Positions 22,349 through 34,300 of a DNA stretch of 64,000 nucleotides are shown here, in pieces; position 1 is the first letter of the stretch, and the number at the start of each line of letters is the position of its first letter. Below the pieces are notes generated by a model. That model searched no databases and had not been told where the DNA came from. It was given only the letters and a program-made list of their open reading frames with translations. The DNA is taken from NCBI RefSeq assembly GCF_019649055.1, contig NW_026570221.1, positions 1,364,001-1,428,000 of the forward strand, given 5' to 3'. A program made the position numbers and the translations under genes. Origin of the DNA: Paramacrobiotus metropolitanus (lineage: Eukaryota > Tardigrada > Eutardigrada > Parachela > Macrobiotidae).

Positions 22349-25300
22349 ATGGCGGTCCAAAGCAAATATTTTTCGCGAGGACTTTGCTCTGGCAAGCATT
22401 ATAATCTGGCAAACACGGTACTGGTGAAGCTGGAAGAAGATGTGTTCTGCTTAGGATACCTTCAGGATATCCAAGGGGAAGACGTTTTTATTGATTTTGA
22501 TTGTACCGGAATGCGGCCTTCATGGATACACACACGTTTCGTATGGTTGCATAATCTTGTTGAGGAGAACCATGGTTCAGATGTCCTGGTTGCTCTACGG
22601 AGCACAATCGAGCAATGGAAAGGTGCGTATATATTCCAACGCGCCAGAGAAGCCGGAAAGTGTGGATTTTCTAACCTATACGTGTGCTACATTACAACGG
22701 ATGCACAAGTATTTGTCAAACGAAAAGCAAAATTTCAAGTCGTGCACCGCTGGCAGATCGTGTCAGAACTGCCAGACAGAAATCACCCATCGATTTTTGA
22801 CCAACGAAATCAAATCCATCTCGTAAAGCATATTATTCCTTTAGCCAATTCGCATACAGTGCCGGCATTCAACGAAACAGATGTCGTAGATTTTTTGGAC
22901 ACCGCATTCGGGAAATACGACGACAGCAACACACAATTTCCTGACACCCGCGATCGGTTATTTGTAGGACTTGGGGCAGAAACAATCACCGTTATAATTT
23001 TAGACATTTCGAAATTACGGCAAGGTCAACACAATGCAACGTGGTGGACGGGTGGAATTCACGAAAAACTGGTAGCTGCGGAGAAATGTTTACTGAAAAG
23101 AGGCATCTCGTTTTATTCATATGGACCCTCACCCTGTGAGATACAGATGTTCGACGGCAACCCTATAGAAAACGGTAAGCGCTTTTACTGCCCAAGACTC
23201 TACCGCGATATCCTTTTGATACGGGGCGGCGCAGGGTTAAACTTTGCGAAAAGTATAGCGCGAGGTCCCCGGCGCATATTCATTTTGGGGATTTATAGCT
23301 ATTCGTAACATGCATGGAAGCCTCCTCCACTACTTAGAATATGGCGCTACTGTTATTTACAAAGTACGCGAAAATTTTGGGGGACGCAGTGCACCGTAGA
23401 CTGTATGCTTTAACAAAAACCGCGCCTACCCAATCCTGCTTACTACAATCCAACCAATCCGAATTGCGCACAGGTTGTCAGTACTCTAGAATCCAGATTA
23501 TTAATTGCTAACGTAGCCTAAATCCTACTCGGGTTAAGTCGGGTAGCGTTTATTGCTTGCGACATTAAACTAAAATAAAATCGAAATAATACATTTTTTG
23601 GATAAGTACCTAATATTTCACTAGCAGAGATGAAATATCAGCATAACTGCTTTCACATTTTCTAACAGCTGAAAAGCGGCGCGATGAAATAATTTATGCG
23701 AAATATGCGTATTAATTGAAAATGTTTTTATCTACATCCGTAACCACGTATACACGATTGATAATGTAGCCCATGTTTGGGCGAACGGCTGAACCGATTT
23801 CGACGCGGCCAAGTGCGTTAAATTCGTCTCAACGGCGCGAATGTTCTTACGCTATTGCGCCATCGATACGCCCCAAAAGGGAAGGAGTAGCCCCAAAAAC
23901 AAATTGTTGCCATGGGCCCCCATAGACATACATGGTAAATACATTGTCTGTTTGCGGACCTTTCGAAAAAACCGAGACAGACCGCGGCCTTCGGCATCGG
24001 CACGTTACAAAGTATTGAAAATTTAAGAAACATGTGCAAAAATTAATCGCAGTCAATCCCACCAGCGTGATCGGTATACCTCGTATTCTTTCATATACGA
24101 TATTTCTTAGATACCTTAGGTTCCTTAGGTTTCTCAGGTTTCTTAGGTATTCTTAGGTATTCTTAGGTTTCTCAGGTTTCTTAGGTTTCTTAGGTTTCTT
24201 AGATTTCTTTGGTTTCCTAGTTTTCTTAGGTTTCTTAGGCTTTCTTAGGGTTTCTCAAGTTTTCATAGATTTTCTCTTTCTTAATTTTCGTAGTTTCCTT
24301 AGCGGCTGGGACCAATGCGATCAACCGTTGCGAAGTGTGCATTGCGTAATAAACTTGCGCCGCAAAAGTTTGTGTACGGATGTAGATCCCGTAAACTGGT
24401 TATATGATATGAATACTAACTACGTAACCTGGGTCCTCGACACTTTGCCGTTGTAACCAATTTTCTCCCGTTCCACACATCCTATCTGCACGCTCTAAAG
24501 TGCTACAGAATCCTCTCAGTGTCGAGAGTGTTCCTGCGTCATAAGTTTTTTGCAAAGCCCAATCCCCACAGTCCAGTGGTCACTCGAAAGCTTGTTGCCA
24601 TGGTGGCCATTAGCTTAACATGGGCTGTTTGTATATCCCCAGATTATATTACATTTATTGTTATTACATCGAATTGTCATTGAAATTAGCGAACTGTGAA
24701 TGAGCAAAATAAGTAACAGATTCTGCTCATGCCTGTTTATTTTGTTCGTGCCTCCTTAATGTAGTAAACATCGTGTCGTTATTTATTACATATGTAATTA
24801 ACCTTTTAACATGCTCGAAATCCTAAGACATTATCCATCCGTGCTGGGCTTGTTATTATGTACTTAATACGGTATCTGTACGAGTATCGAATTTAGCAGT
24901 CATAAACCAGGTGATTCGCACATAACGTACTGCAGCGCACTTATCCAGGACAGGTCTCCAAGCGTGGTACTCGTGCAATCGTGTTCATAATAATATTGGT
25001 TAATCGGTTCGACTGCCATTGTCATGGAAACTAAAGGTCACTTGAATTTTGAAATAAAATAACAAGCACGATTGCATCCAGTGTTTTCTTACACTCGTTA
25101 CTGTAATTACTCTACTTGGAATTCAAGTACAGTAGTAGGCAGTTTTACTGATTAAAAGTCTTAAGGACTGAACCGCCGTACAAGATTCGACAATCCGAAA
25201 AAGTTTCTAAAATAAATTTACATGCAAAATGAAGAATGTCAGCTTTCCATACCATTAGCAAATCATGATGGGAAAAAAATGAATGTAGATCTTTCCAGTA

Positions 25301-28300
25301 TCTAAACATTTTAAAAACATTCGACCCCTTCTCGATTCAAACTAGGAAAAATACATATTCGGTGTGCATTCGGTAGACCGGAGCGTAGCAGCTTTTCGCT
25401 CGTGCGAGTGATAATTCATTCTTAATATCCTGTCAGTAGCAGACAGTAGTACTCTTAACAGTTACTTTGCATAATCGACCGGAGCGTAGCGAAGGTCCTC
25501 TTAATTCAGCTCCAATGCAAAAATGTATCTGTGTCCGTTACGAAAGGTTGCTACGAAAGGGCACTACGAAAATGTTGCTGGCTACTTATGTTGCTAAGTT
25601 AAAATTATTGATTATGTTAATTGTTAAGAGTGCTACTGGTAGCACGTTAAAAAATAGTTATTCGCACAAGCGAAAAGCTGCTGCGCTCCGGTCTGCCAAC
25701 TGCCAACGTGCATTTTTCCTAGTTATTATTATTAATTCAAGCTTAGCAATAATACCAGTCAGCAACAGTTTCGTAACGACTTTTTGTAACGACCTTCCGT
25801 AATGGGCAGAAATCAACGGAAGCATTACTTCGACGTTTCTCAACAACGGTTCAACTATACTGTACACTGTGAATAACGAATCACCGCACCGCCACATGTG
25901 GCGAATTACAAATCAACTGTGCTGATCACCTCATCGGTCAGCTCCATACGCTGCTACGTTAAACTCAAATACCCGCGTTGCATCAACTTGCTGGGAAATC
26001 TTCTATATCTATATAAATAAAAGGATAAGCCTTACCGAAGTTGCGGTGTGTCATCGATTCATTAGCGCTGCACTCAACCAAACTGTAATGTCTATAGGTC
26101 GTTCGATAGCCCTTAACGTACAGATTTGTCAGCTAAAGTCAATTTCAGAGAAAACCAAACGTTTTAAAGAAAACTTACAAAGAAAGCCTATGGGAAAAGC
26201 TAAGAATCCACCACTGCAAAACCGACCATCCCACCACGGTCTCGACAGCCGACTTACAATTCACCAACTTACAAGCTAGATTCAGGAAAACTTTGTTGTG
26301 CTTGAATCACGACCACGTGTTATTCCGTGGTCTTGAACGAATTTATAAATTGTTTATCAGTATTTGGCTTCGAGAAAAAATGATTTGAGCAAGAAGACCT
26401 AACAAGGTCACTAAGCATGGAAACTGCTCAAAACTGTTTCCCAAGGAGCTTTTATTCGCAGTGGTTTGATCGGTTTAAAGTTGCCACGCTTCCACGAGTG
26501 GTTGCCATTGGTACTGATTTGCTATTGGAGTTAAAAATTTACAGACTTGTGAGTACTTTTAATTTTTTTTCTGCGGAAAATTATGTTCGAGAAAGGCGGA
26601 ATTCCGTGTTTAGGGATGATTTAAAGAGCAGCAAGCTAGCAGCTGCACATTTTAGCGATTGCTTGGGGCAGTCATTAGGCGAGAATTGCAGTTAAGGGAT
26701 TTGGCCCAGTACATAGTACTAAATTCGTGTACATTGACGGGAATATTTGCAATATCGCACACTTCCAAACACTTTTTTTTGCTTTTTGACACAGTGTAGC
26801 CAAATAATTTGTATACATTGGCGTGAGATCCGTTTTCGCGCGCAACATCCGGTTGCAAAGTTATGAGGGTAAAAAATTCCAAAACGTTTAAATGCATTAA
26901 GGTGTACCAAAAGTCTCATTATGGACCGGCCCCTTTCTAATTTTGCATGTAAATGCACATAACCATGAAGATTGTTTTTACACCTAACCACCGATACACC
27001 ATTTTGTTCAAATTTTAAAATTCATTTTAAAATGTGAAAATAATGCCAGAACTGTGGCTTCGTGTAAAAACCATCTTCATACATATGTGCGTTTACATGC
27101 AAAATTCGAAGATCGGTTGATGACGAGACTTTTGGTACACCTGAATGCATTTGAACCTTTAAGAATTTTCATACGGCCATAACTTTCCAGCCGGATGTTG
27201 CGCGCTCAAACGGTTTTCACGGCAATGTATACTTTATAAATCATCTGGCTGCAGTATGTCATAAAACAAAATACAAAGCAAGAATTTTTGGGAAACTTGA
27301 AATACCTCCGTTAGTTTGTCATAGAAGGCGGAGCCGCAGGCGACGCCGAACTGCTGCGCGAGCAGAGCTCGGAAGCAGCAAGCATGCAAGAAATTTCGAG
27401 TACAAGTCCTTGATTTTAGAAAGAGCTAACAGCGGAGAAGGAAATACAACGAAATGCTTCTGTCCTTATTAAATTAAAGTGGCTTAACTTTGTTCTGTGG
27501 TCACAGTAATAGCAAAAAAAGATTATTACTGCTTTGATTTATCCCTTATTAGCGTAATGATTGGTGAAGGGCAGCAGCAGTGGTGCATTCTGCATTCAGT
27601 TAAACGGTCAGGGAAATTTTCCAGTAGATATTACCATCAAGCGACATCAACTGTGCAGTGTGCAAAGGACATTATTGTGTATTTCGTCATTTTTGTGTAT
27701 TATAGAATTCTACGCTTCGTTCCTGAAACCTGCAGTTAGGAGTTTACATATATTTACAAACCTGCAGTTATGAGTTTTATTTTTGCGCTGAGTTGTGATC
27801 TGCTCTTTGCATTATTTACTCCGCGCAATTTGCGCGGGGTCTGCTAGTACAGTATAACTGATCCGTTATTGAGAAAAGTCGAAGCTAATGCTTTCGTTCA
27901 TTTCCGCCCATTACGGAAGGTCGTTACGAAACTGTTGCTGGCTGGTATTATTGCTAAGTTTAAATTAATAATAATTACCGTATTTAAAGGAACTGTTAAG
28001 AGTGCTACAGTCTGCTACTGACAGGATGTTACAAATGAATTATCACTCGCACAAGCAAAAAGCTGTATAACATGTGCTACTAATTACATTTGCTTCTTAT
28101 TGTTATTAAACTATGTTCTGAGAAGTGCTTTTCAAGAAATCCGTAATAGTTTATTATTTTGTATCGATTTTCTAGTAATTCCCATAGTAAAAACGCCCGT
28201 CGGCTTCGCGCCGAAGTTCACCTTTTCTATAGACTCTGAACCATTATACAGCCTTTCTTCATGCCCTTTAGCTATCGGTGTAGAATTATTATCGGTGTAG

Positions 28301-31300
28301 AGCGTACTTAAGTACATTTAATTAACTGCAAGCGTGCATTACGCCGAAACATGCGCGTAGCGTTAACCATCATATCAAATTATTATCTCTTAGTAGAGCA
28401 CAACTGGGACCAGAAAATATAAACTGGGACCAGAATTCTGTATCTATTAACACAGTGTAATTTTGATTTAGTTATACTAAATGAAGCGGTTGTGAAGAGA
28501 CCCCCGGCCCCCAAGGGGCCATTCACATTTCAGGAAGGGTAAAAAAAATAATTTAAGTTTTCGATTTCCGCGATAATTTGTTTTATTGCTTGGATTCCAT
28601 TTCCAGGCAACTGTACCAGTGCAAAGTATTGCAGTTCCAATAAAAACGGTTGCCCGAGACACTTCGTTAACAATTTGGGGTACTTACCAGCTGTGCGCAA
28701 TTCGGATTGGTTGAATGGTAGTGTGCAGGATTGGGTAGCCGCTTGATAGGGCGGTTTTTCTTATATTATAGAGTCTACGGTGCACTGGGTGCCCAAAATT
28801 TTCATGTTTAACAAAGTTGCTTTCGTTAAAAAAAACAATTTATATCGTTGGTGTCGTAAGGATAAGCGCTTTTCAACAGAGGGAAAGCTGATTCAAGTTA
28901 TTCGGTTGCTATGAAGAATATGATCACTGATAAGTCATTAGATATATGACGCTGCTTAAGACAATCTGGGTTATAAATTCGGTTTTTTGGAGAGAACTAT
29001 AGCCAAATAAGCAATTGTGAAGTACGGCTGTGTATTTTTTGTCAAAAGCGATGGAAGGGATTTTCATATGTGGCTTTTGTGAGAGCGGCTAAAGCAAAGC
29101 CTTCAGAACTGCCGGGCCTTTCATTCGCTTTGTACAGCGTTCCAGTTCAACTTTCTGTGGTTTCTCAGTTTCTCTTTTCTCAGACAACGAATCATCGTTA
29201 CTGTAAATTCTGAAAAACGCCGGATTACCACGTATTCGAAATTCCCTGATAGTTCAAGAGTTTCATAATTAACGTTTTTACATAGTTTCTAGTTTCTAAC
29301 TTAAATCTTGCCATCACACGCAAAATATGCAAATAATACAAGTCCTGCTCTGCTCTCACAAACTCTTCCTAAATAAACCGTCTTACGGGATATGATGTCG
29401 GTATGATGTCGTCAAATTAATTTTTTCGTCGGTTGCGGAGCTGAATGAAAATATTTTATTGCCACATAAAAGTCATGAAGTCCTTCGTCCACTGCTTTGT
29501 ACTAGTCTTTTTCATGACCTTTAAATTGCATTTAAAACTAACGGATGGAATAAGTTGTTTTCATTCCGCCGACTGTTTGTTTCCATATCGCACATTAAAG
29601 TCCGACTACAATAATTATTTGTATGTAAGATAAAACTAAGCTAAAGGTACCATGAAGCTCATTGTGCGTTACAGATTCTGGACGTGATAGTTTGCTTTTC
29701 TTTACAGGGAGGAGGTTTCAGATGTCGCTTGCTGTCTTGACTTTGGACGTCACAGCAGAACTTCTGGCACTTCTGGATGTTCATTCTCTTGCCAGAGCAC
29801 GACGGTAAGACCGGCTTTGTGGTACACCTGGCATCTGAGCTTATCAGGCCATCTGTACATTTGCCAGTCTGAATTGGCCTGCACAGTACTTACCACTTTC
29901 TGTCGTTTTTTTTTGTGGAAATTTGTTTAATAGTTTATCTGTAATTAAGCTGTCGTCAAGTGATGCTCTCTCCATAGCAGAGCATGCAGACATTGCAGAG
30001 CACACGTATGATGTACATGTAGTCACAAAAGAGCGTCACGCAACACACTTGCCTACGAGATGAGCCATTATGGTAACCCACCATTTGTCGACCGTCACTT
30101 CGTCGAACAGATAAAATATTGACCGATAACGACGTCGAGGTAACGTTTAACTAAACCATCTCAGTTTTCTTAGCTTTCTTGGGTTTCTTAGGTTTTCTTA
30201 GGCTTCTTAGGTTATTCTTAGGTTATTCTGAGGTTTCTTGGGTTTCTTGGGTTCTTCGGTGTCTTAAATCTTTTAGGTTTCTTGGGCTTTCTTAGGTTCT
30301 TACTTGTCGCCCTCGTGACGGTCGACGTAATGCCGTCGACAATGTGTCGGCCGAAGAAGTGTTAGTCGAAGAAATGTCGGCGAGCCCGAGATAGTATACG
30401 AGTATGTGGAATTCCACACATCGATTTCCAGATTTCCAGTGGGTGTATACGTACGATACGTATACGATTATACGGTATAGTACTGTTACAACCGCGCAAG
30501 GGCTGATGCAGTGTTCAATTGGTACTGGAAAAACGTAGCAGTTCCTAGTGGGCTATAACGCTCGCGCTCGACGATGTGGTTATCAACAACCATTAGGTAA
30601 ATTTAGAAATTGAAGCAGCAAAAATTTCTATATAATAATCGCGTAAGCCTAATAAGGAAAATGCCCTGGTGCAAAGTACAAAGGGTCAAAAATTGGATAC
30701 AATCAATGAAACTTTCGCCAAAGTGTATATGGTAGACCCTATCCACCTAAAACCAGGGCGCTATCCACTGGAAACCGAGATACGGCTGAAAAAGGCGCCG
30801 ATGGGGGAATCGAACCCCAGCTACGTCGTTAGATCCGCGTAGGCAGTACCACTGCACCACGGCGCAATACGTTGAAATCCTTTGAAAGACTTTATCGCTG
30901 TACGTGAGCCGCTTCTCCGCTCACACCCTATACACCGTGCTTTCGCGCAGTTTGATTCACTTTATTGTAATACTTTATATCATTCTAAAGTTTTTAAATC
31001 ATTCTGGGCGGTATCTGGTTGAACGCCCTGCCTTGTGCGCACATCGGCAACCTGCTCGACGACGACGAGATGAAGATAAGCATCGGCCTCCGTCTCGGCG
31101 CCACGATCTGTGTACCTCATGACTGTGTCAAATGTCACAAACCCGTGGATGGCTACCGGCACCTTGGGCGGTCTTGCGCCTTTCCGCCAGAAGGCATCCG
31201 CGTCACGGATGGTTAAACAGCATCTTATGTAGAAGACTTGTGTCTGCAGGTGTCCCGGCGAAACAGGAGCCGCGCGGTACTTCTTACACAGCAGAACGTC

Positions 31301-34300
31301 GCCCGGACGGCTGCACGACATTTGCTTGGAAACGCGGACTGCGAATCGCATGGGGCGTAACTTGCGTAGATACGGTCGCACCGTCGCATGTTAAAGCCAC
31401 TTCCGCTACCGCGGGAGCGACCGCTGTGCAGGCAGAGGAAGAGAAATCCAGATTGTACTCCTATTTGGTCGGCCGCTACCGTCTCGTTCCGATCGCTTTC
31501 GAGACGATGGGGACGTGTGCTTCATCGGCGATCGCAACGTTAAAGAACTGGGAAGAAGACTGCAAGAACACACCGGAGAACTACGTTTGCATGAATTTCT
31601 ACGACAGCGCTTGTCTGTAGCAATTCAACGAGGATATGCGGCGTCAGTGCTAGGCGCGATGCACTGACGCCGCATTCTCGTTTATTCCGTTTAGGTTGAA
31701 ACTATTAGAACAGACACTCAAACTACAACAGAAAAATTTGGTTTAGGTTGAACAAACTAAACGAATTTTCCTGTTGTAGTTTGAGTTTCTGTTCTAATAA
31801 TTTGTGTATTGCATTTTGATATGGCCAATAAAGACGAAAATGCCAAAAAAATCCTAAAGCTAAACGATTTTTATGTATTGTTCCGAAAACCGTTTGCGTG
31901 CGCAACGGTTGCCGGAACAAGGCGTACTAAAATGGGCGAAAAGTTTAAACGAAAATGGGCGAAAAGTACAAATGCAATTGTCCAGAAGTCTGGCTATTAC
32001 CCGATCGTTTTGAAACTCTGCTGCAGAAGGCACATGGCCATAAAGTCGGAAATGAACCAATGCAGATCCACAGCATTTTTTCCGATTTTAAAATGAATTT
32101 AAAAAATTTTAGAATTCATTTTAAAAATATGGAAACTTCTGTGATCCTGAAATTGGTTCCCTTTCGACTTTATGGTCAGGTGACCTTTGCAGCAGAGTTT
32201 CAAGATCGGGTAATAGCCAGACTCTGGGTACACAACAATGATTCTCGGCAACCGGATGTTGCGCGCGCGCGGTTTTTAGAACATGAAAGTTTTTTTTAGT
32301 TTTTAGAACAAGAAATCATTTAGCTTTAGAATGATATAAAGTACTACAAAAAAGTGATTCGGAGTGCGCGAAGGCGAAAGTTTTAGTGTATGTGTATGTA
32401 TCTTCTTTTGACAAAAAGTACCGGGCCATTTCCCTTAATCTTTGTTGAGTTCGGCAGCTTGATACGCTGAACCAAACTACCATGACTATGAATTACTCAA
32501 TAGCACTTGAAGTGTAGATTTACCATCACAAATCAGTTACTGGAGAAATAGATACATGTACGTTTGAAAGAAAACTTTCAAAACCTTTAACATACAAAGT
32601 CTATGGGAAAAGCTGGCAGCCCACCACAGGTAAACCGACCATCCCACCACTATCGCAATAGAATACATGCCTTTTGACAATTCCGCTGCAGCTGGATGGA
32701 ACTACGTTCCATAACAAATTATTCCGTCGCCGTACTTGCTGTTTGTTCATTTCTCATCAAAATTCGGTACCTGAAAAAGAAAACAAAACTGGACAAATAT
32801 GACCGAAAAGATTCTGGGACTGGGGGACGGTTCGAGCAGTTATACTGCAAAGTGCCTTCACGGACGGGCGCGGTTGCCTTTCTGGCTGAACTGCCGGTGA
32901 TTTGTAAAAGCTGATTTTTTGAAATTTACCGCTTTCCAGTTTTCAGTAGAAAAACCTGTTCAAGAAAGGCAAGTAAACAACTTAGCATCTTTAAGCGGAG
33001 TTTCCACTCGTTTGCACCCCTTTTGCTAGAAAGAAAGCCATGAAGAGCTCGTAAACAGTTCTATAGTGTACGGTACTGCTTTCAATTCTCAGAACATTGA
33101 ACTACACCGATTTAAACCCAAAATGTGCGCGCAATAACCTGCTGCTGTGTTATCACCGGAAAAAGTTTAAGAACAGCAATCTGTTTACTCCGTTTGGCAT
33201 GTGGTGTTCGAGACCTTCTGATACATATAACTGCCCTTCTAGAAACTTCACGAACCTGGATTTTTAAGTGATCTTTTTTGGAAACTGTATAACTACCCTA
33301 AGGGTGTTCGCTACAGTTCAACAACTCTGCCCTGCGCAAACAGTCCTCGAGGTAACCTCAAACCAAAGTTTGTCTCCCATAGACTAGTATGTTATGAGAC
33401 ACCCGCTGAAGGACGCGGTTGCCTAGTGAACAGATGTGGATGATTTCAAGTTGACCGTTTCCATGGGTAAAACATGGGTCAAGTTACATGATTTTAATGA
33501 ATCGACAGCTATCTACCACACAGACGGGAAGATGCAAGTGCCGGACAACTGGAAGAACAACCTAACAAAGCAGCGTCTTAAAAATGTTATGATAGATATC
33601 ATAATTCGTTGGGACGAAAGGTATTGGGGTTTTTGTGGAAACGAAAAACCTAAAGCAGACGCATAGTCATCTATAAACAAGATTTTATTAAAATTAGACA
33701 CCTACGACCGCTCAGGGTTGTACGGCGAGCGCCCGAAAAAGGTCATCCTAAATTTTGACGGTGCCCACAGTAATGCTGCAAAGGTCACATAGTACTGGTA
33801 GAAACAGGGCTGTATTAGGCACTATCCGCAAGAGAATTGATTGGTAATTACCAAGAAATTAAGTCATCTAGACTAGAAAAGGTGTGGAATTTTTAAACGA
33901 ATTGTGAATTGGGAGTTGCATCCCAGAACAGATGGGTCGAGATGTATGTATTTCGAAGCGGGTCCGTTCTAGTTTCGACATCACTGAAACTCGAGGCATG
34001 ATTTCAGCGTAAAAACTTTAAATGCAGAAGTTGCTGGACACATACGCCGATCATACAAAAATCATTTTAATTCTTAACGGGTCACTTGTGATAATTTTTC
34101 GAGGAAAGTGTCCGAACTTGGCGTAGCAGGCCTGTATGCTATGGAACGTAAAGTTCCATCCAGTTGCAGCGAAACTGTTAAAAAAGCATGTTGGCTGTTG
34201 AGACAGTGATGGGTTGGTCGGTTTAGCAGTGGTGGGTTCTTAGCTTATCCCACAGACTTTGTATGTCAAAGTTTTTGAAAGTTTTCCTTCAAACTTACTT

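Larger units (their letters stand above)
25720..28066. mobile_element. Long inverted-repeat element related to the 25.4-kb palindrome
   Basis: Left block 25,730-25,812 (CTTAGCAATAATACCAGTCA ... TTCCGTAATGGGC) is inverted at 27,905-27,975. The outer part of the right end (27,985-28,066) is the inverse of 25,388-25,463. The ends therefore belong to the same family as the palindrome just upstream, giving two overlapping or nested insertions. No transposase is encoded. Confidence 0.55.
23369..28804. repeat. Inverted ~110-bp pair bracketing most of intron 1
   Basis: The segment 23,369-23,474 reappears as the reverse complement at 28,691-28,804. Shared blocks include GAAAATTTTGGG, CAGTGCACCGTAGACT, CTACCCAATCCTGC and CAACCAATCCGAATTGCGCA. 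They could be the terminal repeats of one 5.4-kb composite insertion, or two independent copies of a short repeat in opposite orientation. The interior contains several other elements and no transposase. Confidence 0.6.

Noticed and set aside
22349-23308. Single-exon 319-aa gene
   Set aside because: Splicing at the GTAAGC donor (23,175) gives a frame-consistent F-box continuation in exons 2 and 3, whereas the last 44 residues of the unspliced reading have no family-like features.
31697-31806. CRISPR-like or integron-like repeat
   Set aside because: Only one palindrome is present, in a eukaryotic intron, without spacers or regular spacing.
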